Below, piece by piece: positions 1 to 8,412 of a stretch of DNA of 64,000 bases. Position numbers and translations under genes: made by a program. Source of the DNA: Liriodendron chinense (lineage: Eukaryota; Streptophyta; Magnoliopsida; Magnoliales; Magnoliaceae). Each line of letters starts with the position of its first letter. Positions within the stretch are counted from its first letter, which is position 1. A model generated the notes under the pieces. It saw nothing but the letters and a program-made list of their open reading frames with translations, ran no database searches and was not told the DNA's origin. Location of the stretch: assembly GCA_003013855.2 (NCBI GenBank), contig ML058526.1, positions 1,922,001 to 1,986,000 on the forward strand. The letters run 5' to 3'.

Positions 1-1182
1 AGTAGCTTTTCAACTTCAGCCTTGATCGCCATTTGCCTTTCTGCAGTGAAGGCTCGTCGACGCTGGTGCACAGGTTTATGCTTTGGATCGATATTGAGAC
101 GATGTACGATGACGTTGGGGTCGATGCCTGGCATATCTTTATGAGACCAAGCGAACACGTCCTGGTATTCAATGAGGAAACGGACCAAATCTCCACGGTG
201 GACACTGGTTAAAGAGGATCCTATGTACACGATTTTAGACGGGTCGTCTTCGATCAGATGAATTGCCACTGTTTCCTCCCCAGGAGTTCCTGATTGAAGA
301 GCATTCTCTCTCGGATCCAACGAGGTGTTGGTGGAGAAGGTGGGTGAACCTTGTTTTATCTCCATAACGGGTGTTGCTTGAGCCTTCTTCCGATCTTGCA
401 GGGCTATCTGATAGCAAGACTGTGCCTCCTGTTGACTTCCTCGCACGACCCCGATACCATTTGGGGTAGGAAATTTGACACACAGATATGAAGGGTGCAA
501 GGCTGCCCCGACCTTAGTAAGAGACGGCAGCCCTAAAATGGCGTTATACGCTGATTTTCGGTCCACCACGAGGAAATTTACGAAGATGGTGGTCTTCGCT
601 GGACTTTCTCCGAAAGTAACTGGGAGATCAATGCTTCCTTCAGGTGTTACTACCTCACCTCCGAAGCCGACGAGGGGGGTCGAAACTGGTTTGAGCAGGC
701 TTCTGGCAAGTGCCATTTTGTTGAAAGCCTCCAAGTATAGAATATCGGCTGAGCTGCCTGTATCCACCATAATTCGATGTGTCAGATAATTTGATACCTT
801 CAATGTGACTACGATGGAGTCTTCGTGAGGGAAGTGAATTCCCTTTGCATCTTCGAGAGTGAAGGAAATTGGAGGATGGCTGGTCTTTGACGAGCTAGAC
901 GTCTGTTCCAGCCAGTAGATTTGCTGGGGTTCTTTGGACGCCTTTCGAGCGTATGCTTTTCTGAAAGCTTGAGAATCGCCCCCGTAAGCTGGTCCTCCGA
1001 TGATGGTGCGAATTTCCCCCGTAGGCTTAGCAGTCCTCTTGGTCAGTTTGATGATGAGGTTGTTCCTTTTGGCAAGACGAGGTGTTCGCCCTTTCTGGTG
1101 ATCGATTTTTACGAGCAACATAATCCTGGAGATGGCCTTTTCGAATGAGAGCTTCGATATGGTCCCGTAGAGAGATGCAGTC
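1..1182 (-). CDS. pol: Aspartic protease and N-terminal reverse transcriptase of element A (partial, open at window edge)
   Basis: This frame continues the gag frame directly after the TAG at 1183-1185. I read it codon by codon to position 1 and found no further stop. It starts with a zinc-knuckle tail (DCISLRDHIEALIRKGHL), then a basic linker. The retropepsin active site D-T-G-S-S-A-D-I-L-Y is near 740-765, preceded by SNYLTHRIMV. A flap-like GFGGEV follows, and the protease ends near SAYNAILG. The RT start shows VFAWSHKDMPGIDP (about 100-150) and the first RT helix before the edge. The protease would cut the Gag-Pol polyprotein and RT would copy the element RNA inside the particle. The palm-domain catalytic residues lie outside the window, so activity cannot be judged. 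Confidence 0.85.
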
Positions 1183-2550
1183 CTAGGTTCTATGCCCATG
1201 ATCTTTGTGGAAGTAACAGAACTTGCTCTTGTCTCTCTTCTCGGGGTCGGATTTGATCTTTGCAGGCCACTTCACATATGGCTTGTGTTTAATCTCCATT
1301 AGAACCTTTTCATTAGGCCGATTAAGAGGAGTATAGTTATGATATTTACCGGAATAAGGCTTCTTGGGAGAACGTTTGCGTTGATCACAACGATATTTTT
1401 TATCTGTAGAAGAGGCTTCTTCTGGCTTGCGTTTCTTACCCTGTACTTCATGGCGTGTCAATGCGACTTCTTCTGCATTGATATATTTCTGAGCTTTGGC
1501 TTGGAACTCTGCCATAGTTTTTGGAGGGCTCTTGTCTAAAGCGAACCTAAATTTCTCGCTCGTTATTCCGACTATGAGGGCTGCGAGGCCTTTTTCTTCA
1601 GTATAACCTTCAGTTTGAACGGCTTCAGCGGTGAACCGTACCGTGAACTCCTTTATCGTTTCCCCATGCTGCTGTTTTAGATTCATTAGATGGGAGGCTG
1701 GCTTCTTGATGCGGATGCTTCCCATGAATTGAGAAAGGAATATCTCCGATAACTGAGAAAAGGAGCTGATGGAATGAGGCTTTAATCCTCGGAACCACGT
1801 ACGAGCTGCCTCCTTCAATGTTAGGGAAAAAGCCCTACACATGATTTCTGAACCATGTCCTTCCAACTCCATGAGGGACCTGTATGTTTTCAGGTGTTCA
1901 AGAGGGTCGCCAATACCTGTGTACGGGGTGATAACAGGCGTTCGATACTTTCTGGGTAATGGGGCTTCCATAACCTCGCTGGTGAAGGGGGACTCGGATT
2001 GATGTATCGCCGCCATGACGGCAGATGGCCGATTTGCCTGGTATCGCTGCTCCATGACGTCAAAACGATCATGGATTCTTTTGAGATCTCCTTCCCATGG
2101 TAGGGTATAGCTTGATGTTTCGGCGGTGGAGCCCTGCGGTTGAGGTTGTCGGGACGAACTAGAATGTATAGAATGTGGAGACGGCACAGGGAGATGGCTG
2201 CCAAGTGGTGGGACCTGTGGTTCATCCATAGAATGTCTAGATGCCACTGGTATGGGCTGCGGTGGTAACCCTTCGGAGGCTTGTCTCTGCGGTTCGGGGA
2301 AATGCTGATCAAGCCGATTTGACAGCACCTGAACTCCGGCGTTTAGAGTTAGGAGAGTATTTCCGAGGAACCGCAAGACATCGTCTTGATTTCTAGAAGC
2401 CTCCAATAATGGATTTGTTGATGGCATATTCGGGGCCCCTTGAGGGATATTCGTCGACGTGGGTGGAAGAGCAGGTACGGATTCCGTCTCATCGGGCGGA
2501 GGTGGTGCCTGCCTTAAAGTCGAAGGATGAACAGCTTTTTTAGGAGGCAT
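1183..2550 (-). CDS. gag: Gag polyprotein of Tat element A
   Basis: The ATG at 2548-2550 (MPPKKAVHP) is the first plausible start; the open frame extends 15 codons further upstream without an ATG. The product is about 455 residues. It has a proline/serine-rich N-terminus, then a retrotransposon gag (capsid) domain from about residue 205 (TPYTGIGDPLEHLKTYRSL, ARTWFRGL, IFLSQF, LKQQHGETIKEFTVRF). A lysine-rich stretch follows, and a truncated zinc knuckle CYFHKDHGH closes it. It would form the virus-like particle shell. The frame ends at a TAG exactly where element B has a sense Gln codon (GHNIQDC), so the stop is probably a CAG-to-TAG change, though programmed readthrough cannot be excluded. 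No other lesion is visible. Confidence 0.9.
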   Translation of the reverse strand: MPPKKAVHPSTLRQAPPPPDETESVPALPPTSTNIPQGAPNMPSTNPLLEASRNQDDVLRFLGNTLLTLNAGVQVLSNRLDQHFPEPQRQASEGLPPQPIPVASRHSMDEPQVPPLGSHLPVPSPHSIHSSSSRQPQPQGSTAETSSYTLPWEGDLKRIHDRFDVMEQRYQANRPSAVMAAIHQSESPFTSEVMEAPLPRKYRTPVITPYTGIGDPLEHLKTYRSLMELEGHGSEIMCRAFSLTLKEAARTWFRGLKPHSISSFSQLSEIFLSQFMGSIRIKKPASHLMNLKQQHGETIKEFTVRFTAEAVQTEGYTEEKGLAALIVGITSEKFRFALDKSPPKTMAEFQAKAQKYINAEEVALTRHEVQGKKRKPEEASSTDKKYRCDQRKRSPKKPYSGKYHNYTPLNRPNEKVLMEIKHKPYVKWPAKIKSDPEKRDKSKFCYFHKDHGHRT

Positions 2551-2599
2551 CGCAGAAGGATTTTGATCGGTAGAACGATTGATTTTGATGATCAAGTCG

Positions 2600-2617
2600 T
2601 TCCCACAGACGGCGCCA
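2600..2617 (-). other. Primer-binding site of element A
   Basis: On the minus strand TGGCGCCGTCTGTGGGAA sits three bases inside the LTR end. This is the PBS form commonly seen in plant Tat-type gypsy elements. It would pair with a tRNA 3' end to prime minus-strand DNA synthesis. The same site, with one change, is present in element B. Confidence 0.85.
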
Positions 2618-3089
2618 AACTGTTAACGTCAGATTTTGTAACAGGATCCTCCAGACGTTCACCTTCTCTCCAACAGAGATTTCCTCCACCAAACCTGAAA
2701 GAAGACAGACAGCAACTAAGGGTGGCTGGGGTCCAGCCGTTAGCCCTCCGATGCTTAAGTCAGGTCAAAGCAAGAAGAAGAGTAGCCAGGCAAAACGGGA
2801 CAGAGATCGAATATTGTGTACCTTTCTCTTAATGGAGTCACCTCTTTATATAGATCTGGAGCGATCCAATCTATCACATAAGATATCGAGATCCCGCTGA
2901 TCTCGTGTACGATACTGAGATCTTGCTGATTTTGTGGGATAAGATCCTCATCTTTAGAGACGAGATCCAACCCAATGACTTATTTCGGCAATCACGTTCC
3001 TTGATGGCAATCCCTTGAGATCCGGAACCACCAGAGAAGATAAGCCCAAAAACTGACCTATACGGGCTACCGGTAGGCGTAGTAATAGT

Positions 3090-3270
3090 GTTGATCGCTC
3101 ATGTAGAGCTGGAAACCGTAGTTGGAGTCATAGCCAGCGAAAAGAAAGGAGACGCCGACAAGACGGAAACCACCGAACTGGGTGTAGCCCTGCCTGGCAT
3201 CGCAGAGGGATTGGTCAAACTGCTCGATGGGAATCAGGGTGCTGGTACTGAAGGTTAAGAGATGTAGCCG
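3090..3270 (-). pseudogene. PAC1: 20S proteasome alpha-4 subunit (PAC1-like) exon fragment inside LTR
   Basis: The minus-strand reading contains PIEQFDQSLCDARQGYTQFGG followed by GVSFLFAGYDSN and GFQLYMSD. From knowledge of the family, plant alpha-type-4 proteasome subunits have the same run (PVEQLVQSLCDTKQGYTQFGG, GVSFLFAGWD, GFQLYMSDPSGNYGG), the part of the alpha subunit after the conserved N-terminal region. Homology stops after MSD at about 3094, and upstream similarity fades before about 3260. About 55 residues remain of a roughly 250-residue protein, so it is non-functional. It lies between LTR-like ends, which suggests capture by the retrotransposon. The alternative is a broken gene copy next to a truncated LTR. 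Confidence 0.8.
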
Positions 3271-3449
3271 CAGGAAAGCTGTTCGCATGCTGAAACGTGG
3301 TCGCGAGTCCAAGTGCTCGCTTATTTAGACGTAACACCATTCAACGACTTACGAGAAGGTCTGCTTGCGAATTTTGCTTTGCCGTGTTTGACTATTGGCT
3401 ATGAGAACTCGAGACTTGCGAATAGTCACTCCGTATTTATCAATCCTAC

Positions 3450-3960
3450 GACTCTCGCTCAGATGGTCTCGAGAGTCGAAATGGGCGTCCCGCACTTTCC
3501 CGATCTACGACTCTCGATCAGATGATCTCGAGAGTCCAATGGATACTTCCGTATTTACCCAATCTGCGACTCTCGATCAGATGATCTCGAGAGTCCAATG
3601 GATACTTCCGTACTTTCCCGATCTGCGACTCTCGATCAGATGATCTCGAGAGTCCAATGGATACTTCCGTATTTACCCAATCTGCGACTCTCGATCAGAT
3701 GATCTCGAGAGTCCAATGGATACTTCCGTACTTTCCCGATCTGCGACTCTCGATCAGATGATCTCGAGAGTCCAATGGATACTTCCGTATTTACCCAATC
3801 TGCGACTCTCGATCAGATGATCTCGAGAGTCCAATGGATACTTCCGTACTTTCCCGATCTGCGACTCTCGATCAGATGATCTCGCGAGTCCAATGGATAC
3901 TTTCGTACTTTCCCGATCTGCGACTCTCGATCAGATGATCTCGCGAGTCGAATGGGCGTT
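3450..3960. repeat. 59-bp tandem repeat with palindromic core, alternating dimer structure
   Basis: Copies begin at 3450, 3509, 3568, 3627, 3686, 3745, 3804, 3863 and 3922 (last one partial), all spaced 59 bases. Each carries GACTCTCGA, about ten bases, then TCGAGAGTC, a perfect 9-bp inverted repeat in most copies. The linker alternates between GTATTTACCCAATCTGC and GTACTTTCCCGATCTGC, so the middle of the array is a 118-bp higher-order dimer. It lies in the U3 part of the element A LTR. Open frames across it are by-products. Confidence 0.92.
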
Positions 3961-4011
3961 CGTGTACAATCTTTAATAGCTGAGCTAGTCTCCATTATTT
4001 TGCCTATAACA

Positions 4012-4630
4012 CATATGTATGCAGGAGATTCCCAACCGTGACTTATCTTCATATACAGTAGAAGAAAAATGCGATAATGATGGGAGATCCATGAGATAAT
4101 ACGAAAGCTGGATATAGATAGCGATGTTCCGATTATCTTCATATAAAACGTTGTGCATAAGTATAAGAGATCGATAATAATAGAGTATCCCGGCCGTCTT
4201 CATGTAGAACCACATATACATATATATGAGAATCCATCAATTCTGAAGTATTTTCCTATTAAGCAGAGGAATGCCAGAATACCAGGATACTTAATATGAG
4301 AACCTGTGATAAAGATACCATAATATGGGGATGTTGTGATTCGCGTAGACTTTCTATAAGATATTCTCTCCTGATTCGACCGGTCTGATGAGGATATAAT
4401 AAGTCGGTTGATGATTCGTGGAGTCGCTTCTTTGATATTCTCCGACTATGGTACCTGTCATTAAGAAGAGCTCTACGAACATTTTATATTCATGTGCACA
4501 ACAGTATGATGTGAGTGAACATGTAAACAAGCATGAAACACAGCATATAGATGAAGTAGATGCATGAGTGAACGTAAGTATATTCCTATCTACTTTATAA
4601 ACTGCCAGAACTATTTGTAAACGTTCACGA
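4012..4630 (-). other. Element H internal sequence without recognisable coding
   Basis: This AT-rich stretch lies downstream (minus strand) of the last gag zinc-knuckle remnant. Overlapping minus-strand open frames show no similarity I recognise. It probably represents decayed gag-pol spacer of element H between the gag remnant and the element A insertion point. Confidence 0.4.
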
Positions 4631-5683
4631 TTATTGCAGTTTAGGAAATGGAGTTCTTCCTAAGTGATATCTATTGGAACTAGTACTGGCCGGGGTTCCA
4701 TTGGACCCTTCCATTTTCAAACTGACGACGCCTTGGTTTATCATCTTTTGTATCTTTCCTTTCAGAACGAAGCATTGCTCGGTTTTATGGCCTATGCATC
4801 TGTGATATTCGCAATAGTTAGGATCATCCACGCGTCCTACTTCTGTTGGTCGAACAGACTTTGGGAGTCACAATTTTCTTTCTTCGATTAGTCGCCCCAT
4901 AATTGGGACAAGGTCTTTGATGTCAAATGTATACGGTCCGTTCTTTTCATCTCGCTCACTGATTGTCATGTGCCGCGACTTCTGAGGTTCTTTGCCCTTG
5001 TCTTGTGTCCTCATTACACTGGTCTCTGCCTCATGCCCTGGATTCGGTCGTTTTCGATTTCTAAGGTTCTTTCTTACGTCTACTCGTGTCCTCTTTCTCA
5101 TTTTGTGTCTTGACATTTCTGCTTGAGATCGTGTTTTCGAAACGGATTGCTCTATCATGCGAACTTTTACAGCCAGGTTACGTAAGGTGAAAGAGATATT
5201 GCCTAGCAATTCGTATGGGATCATGGAGTCTGAACCCGACATACGCGCGTTTATTTGTTTGGTGTGGCTCTGTTGTCTTACTTCAACAACATTACGGGTT
5301 GCTCCCGGTACTTCTTCTTCCAACTGTCGGACAGGCAGAGCGGTATTAGGGGTCGCTTTCTATAAGATCAAGATGGCTAAAGCCTCCTGAACTTTTCCCA
5401 TCTGTTTGGATAGCTCCCTATGGGCTTGGACCAATTTGCTGACTTGCTCTCGGATCACCAACAATTCGACGTCGTGTCCTGCCAATTCCCTTTCTTCGAC
5501 AGCCTGTACCATTGTTGTTTGTACCAGTCTTTCATCATGAACTGGTGGTATCGCAGGTGCTATTGTCACTACAGCTGACGTAACCCGACTGATTTCTTCT
5601 GTCGTTAGCTTAATGATACCCTGGTTGATCAGTCTCTGCACTTTCCCTTTCAAGATGAGGCATTCTCCCGTCTCATGTCCCAA
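4631..5683 (-). pseudogene. gag: Duplicated gag C-terminal module of element H
   Basis: Reading on the minus strand, a zinc-knuckle remnant (GHETGECLILKGKVQRLINQG, just below 5683) is followed by a coiled-coil-like segment (VQAVEERELAGHDVELL, EQVSKLVQAHRELSKQMGKV). Then comes a second copy of the end of the gag core (SMIPYELLGNISFTLRNLAVKVRMIEQS, 5100-5230), a basic linker ending DLVPIMGRLIEE, and a second knuckle YCEYHRCIGHKTEQCFVLKG (4750-4820). The same order of parts occurs once more upstream (7000-5740), so this is a tandem internal duplication of gag. Several stops and frame changes make it non-functional as a single protein. Confidence 0.7.
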
Positions 5684-5689
5684 GCTTCG

Positions 5690-7354
5690 ATGATACTTAC
5701 AATAATTGGGGGTATCCGTTTGTCTTGCTTCCTCTGGTCAAATCAGTTCCGGCAACTGTAGTTCCCCTTCTTCGACTAGGCGTTCCATTATTGGGATAAG
5801 GTCTTCCGGGGCAAACGAGTAGCGTCCTTCTACCCTGCCCCGTGCGACAATCATCATCTTTTTCGATTTTCGTGGCCCTTCGGCTCTGAACTGAGTTTCC
5901 GCTAGCTTGCCTTTAATCTCGTGTTCTAGGATGTGACCGTTTTCGATCTTTCGAGGCTTTGCTCTTGTCGACGTAACTTGATGTGACCGTCTTCCCGATC
6001 TCACGCTTCGGTCTCTCTGCTTTGAACTGCGTTCTCAGCGCGACTTCCTCTACCATATAGGCCTTTATCGCTAGGTCCCTGAACGTTGAGAAATTGTGTC
6101 CGGATAAACCGAATGATATTATTGGGTCCATGGCTTGCGTACACATCTTGACTTGCTCAAGCTCGCGAGGCAACTCTCGGCATTGCGCCGCTATGGCTCC
6201 CCATCTGTCAATAAACGCCTCGACTGACTCTCCTTGCCTCTGATGGACCAAGGCTAAATCTGTCAGCGAGACTTCTCGCTCAGTGGAGAAAAATTTGGAA
6301 ATGAACAAATCTTGCATCTGATCCCAGGTCTTGATAGACCCTACAGGTAATGACATATACCATTGAAATTCCTTTCCAGTCAGTGTTGACCCAAACAATC
6401 GGAGGCAATATTGAGGTACTACGAACAAATTCCCTAGCACCGTCATGAATTGGGTCATATGTTCCTCTGGTGACCCTTTGCCGTCGAATTGTGGGAAGTC
6501 GGGATGCTTAAAGTCGTCAGGGAACGGGATTTTGTTGACTTCGGATGGATACGGTATCCGATATATATATTTTCTCTTTTCTCCTTTTCTCTTTCCTGAC
6601 GCATCAGGTTCGCGATTGTCTGAGACAACTCTTCTTTCGTGGCATGAGATGATTGCGGCGGTGCACGCTCGAATACAACATTCCTTGGGTGAATTTGTGG
6701 TTCTACGGCTATTGGTTCTCCTGTTGTATCTTGTGACTCTCCCAGTGGTTGTCCAAAGGGAACGGTTGGGCTTCTGACTACCCCCTGGGCGACTAGAGCC
6801 ACCAATGTTTCTTTTATTTCTCTAACCTCTCTAGCTGTGTCTTCTTGGACCTGAATGATTTCATCTATTTGCTCTTGGACTGAAGGCAACTTTGCATCTT
6901 GCCCGCTCGCCTCCCTTTCTACGACTTGCACCACTGCAACCTGCACCCGCTGTGGTCTAGCCCTGGTCATATTGGTTTCAGTAGAGCATGCCTTCATTGC
7001 AGTCTCAGTCAATCCCCGGATAGTGAATTGGTTCGGTGTTTTGACTAGTAGTGTTGTTCCCATCATTACCGGGAAATCGGCAGCGACGAAGGAGAATTTT
7101 GGCCTCGGTGACACGGTAGCTCTGAAAGCATTGCGGGTTTCATTCCTGCGGACCGGCTTCCACTGTTTCCTCACATTGCTCTGTGTCTTCACTGTTTCTG
7201 CTCTAACTGAAGTCACTTGTCTGCTTTCGGCTTTCTTTGGTGATCGGCGTCTCTGGACAAGTTGCCAATCGGCTTCGGGAATCACTGTTTCTGCTGTCAC
7301 GAGGTGAGGGAAGTAAAATCCCCCAGAAGCTAGGAAGGCCATAGTGGTTGCCAT
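5690..7354 (-). pseudogene. gag: Gag polyprotein of element H, N-terminal and core part
   Basis: The ATG at 7352-7354 (MATTMAFLASGG) opens a 299-codon frame. It has a basic region and a coiled-coil-like segment (VQVVEREASGQDAKLPSVQEQIDE, about 6850-6930). The frame shifts near 6455 into the gag capsid core (5913-6458), with LRLFGSTLTGKEFQWYMSLP, LFISKFFS, LVHQRQGESVEAFIDRW and SGHNFSTFRDLAIKAYMVEE. Another frame change leads to a basic linker ending APEDLIPIMERLVEEGEL (5738-6004). The protein would form the particle shell. At least two frameshifts break it. The order core, linker, knuckle is repeated in the adjacent 4631-5683 module. Confidence 0.75.
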
Positions 7355-7610
7355 TTGTATAGTTTTGATAGTTGATTCTTTTCTGTCTTTCTGTCTTTCT
7401 GTCTTTCTGCACAGTCATACGCACATTAGAACACCTAGTACCTTTGAAAGGAGAGAACATGCGTCCTTACCAATCGCGATATGGCTCAATGACCGATAAA
7501 AGCATATAAGTACGAATAATATGCATGCCATGCGAGATTTTAAAATTCTATTAGAAAACTTTTGCTTTAAAGATGAAGGGAAGAACGTTCCCGTTGAGAG
7601 TCGCCAGTTT

Positions 7611-7653
7611 GGCGCCCGTAAAGGCGCCGAAAATTTCTCCTAGCGAAATTTTC
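7611..7653 (-). other. Leader hairpins of element H (two stacked inverted repeats)
   Basis: Two GGCGCC palindromes (7611-7616 and 7623-7628) are separated by six bases and can pair with each other. They are followed by GAAAATTTC (7629-7637) and its exact inverse GAAATTTTC (7645-7653). They lie between the PBS and the gag start, where retroelement RNAs hold dimerisation and packaging structures. That role is inference. Immediately beside them (7598-7611) is a 14-base exact repeat of the PBS-LTR junction found at 7748-7761. Confidence 0.6.
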
Positions 7654-7738
7654 TTACGCATACATCTGTGTTTTTTAACGATTTATCTTAGGATGTTTCT
7701 TTACTCAGAGATAACCAGAGATTCTAGTATTATTCAAG

Positions 7739-7756
7739 TCCCCAGCGGAGTCGCCA
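7739..7756 (-). other. Primer-binding site of element H
   Basis: TGGCGACTCCGCTGGGGA on the minus strand, three bases from the LTR end at 7760. From memory this complements the 3' end of a plant tRNA-Arg, the primer type reported for Ogre elements. Confidence 0.8.
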
Positions 7757-8412
7757 GTTTGTTAGAGCTTAGAAAAATCGAACCGCTCGTCGACAGTCTT
7801 TTTCCCGTGTTTCATTATTCTGGGGGAATTCTGAGTATAGAGACATTCATACACAATCATAAGGAATCACAAAGTATACACGAGAAAGCACCGCGAGGTG
7901 AATTTTATTCTAGAGATTCCGAGATCTTTTACATTCCAGGCTGTGAACTGGTCACGAACCCTCGATTACATCAACGGATGATCACCCTTGATTAAAAGGC
8001 AAAAGTAAATGCATGCATGTATCATAAATGAATTAAATAAAGCATTAAAAGAGCATAAATATAAATAAAGCACAGCATAGACAACACAGAGATTTTTACG
8101 TGGAAACCCTTACGGGAGAAAACCACGGCACAAAGCGACAAGATTCCACTATGAATTACAGTTATACAATAGATGGAATATTAAAGGAATGAAGCTCGGA
8201 TAGATCGAGCAAGTAGTTTAAATCGTCAGGGATTATAGTCTCGAGTTCATGGTCGCAGAGACCAAGTCTGGGATTTCTTATAGACCAAGCCATTGTTAAG
8301 ACCAGTTAGATGTCGGTCCCATACTCCTTCGGGCGTTCCTAGTTGAGTAGCAACCAGGGATTTTAACCGAGTCGTGTATCTGAGTGTCATGACGCGTCTC
8401 TATGGACGATAT

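Larger units (their letters stand above)
1..4011 (-). mobile_element. Element A: Ty3/gypsy Tat-lineage LTR retrotransposon, 5' part
   Basis: The element reads on the minus strand: 5' LTR (2621-4011), primer-binding site, gag, protease and the start of reverse transcriptase, then it runs off the left edge. Its gag and protease closely resemble those of element B, which has Tat-type features (second RNase H, antisense aORF), so I assign A to the same lineage. Codons are well preserved, with a single in-frame TAG from gag to the window edge. Its right flank is CATAT (4012-4016), and the matching duplication should lie outside the window. It appears to be inserted in element H. Confidence 0.88.
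2621..4011 (-). repeat. 5' LTR of element A with captured gene fragment and minisatellite in U3
   Basis: On the minus strand the LTR starts TGTTATAGGCAAA (4011) and ends GACGTTAACA (2621). The start resembles element B LTRs (TGTTATAGACAAA), and 2621 to about 3075 aligns with the B LTR (shared GTAACAGGATCCTCCAGACG and AAGATAAGCCCAAA). Between these homologous ends lie a proteasome-gene fragment (3090-3270) and a 59-bp tandem repeat (3450-3960) that B LTRs lack. This makes A's LTR 1391 bp against about 716 bp. An alternative right end at 3347 (ACGTAACA) cannot be excluded. The other LTR of A is outside the window. Confidence 0.7.

Noticed and set aside
3395..4142. Possible CRISPR-like array or small proteins in the 59-bp repeats
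   Set aside because: The units are contiguous tandem repeats with no variable spacers in a plant genome, and the frames merely follow the repeat.
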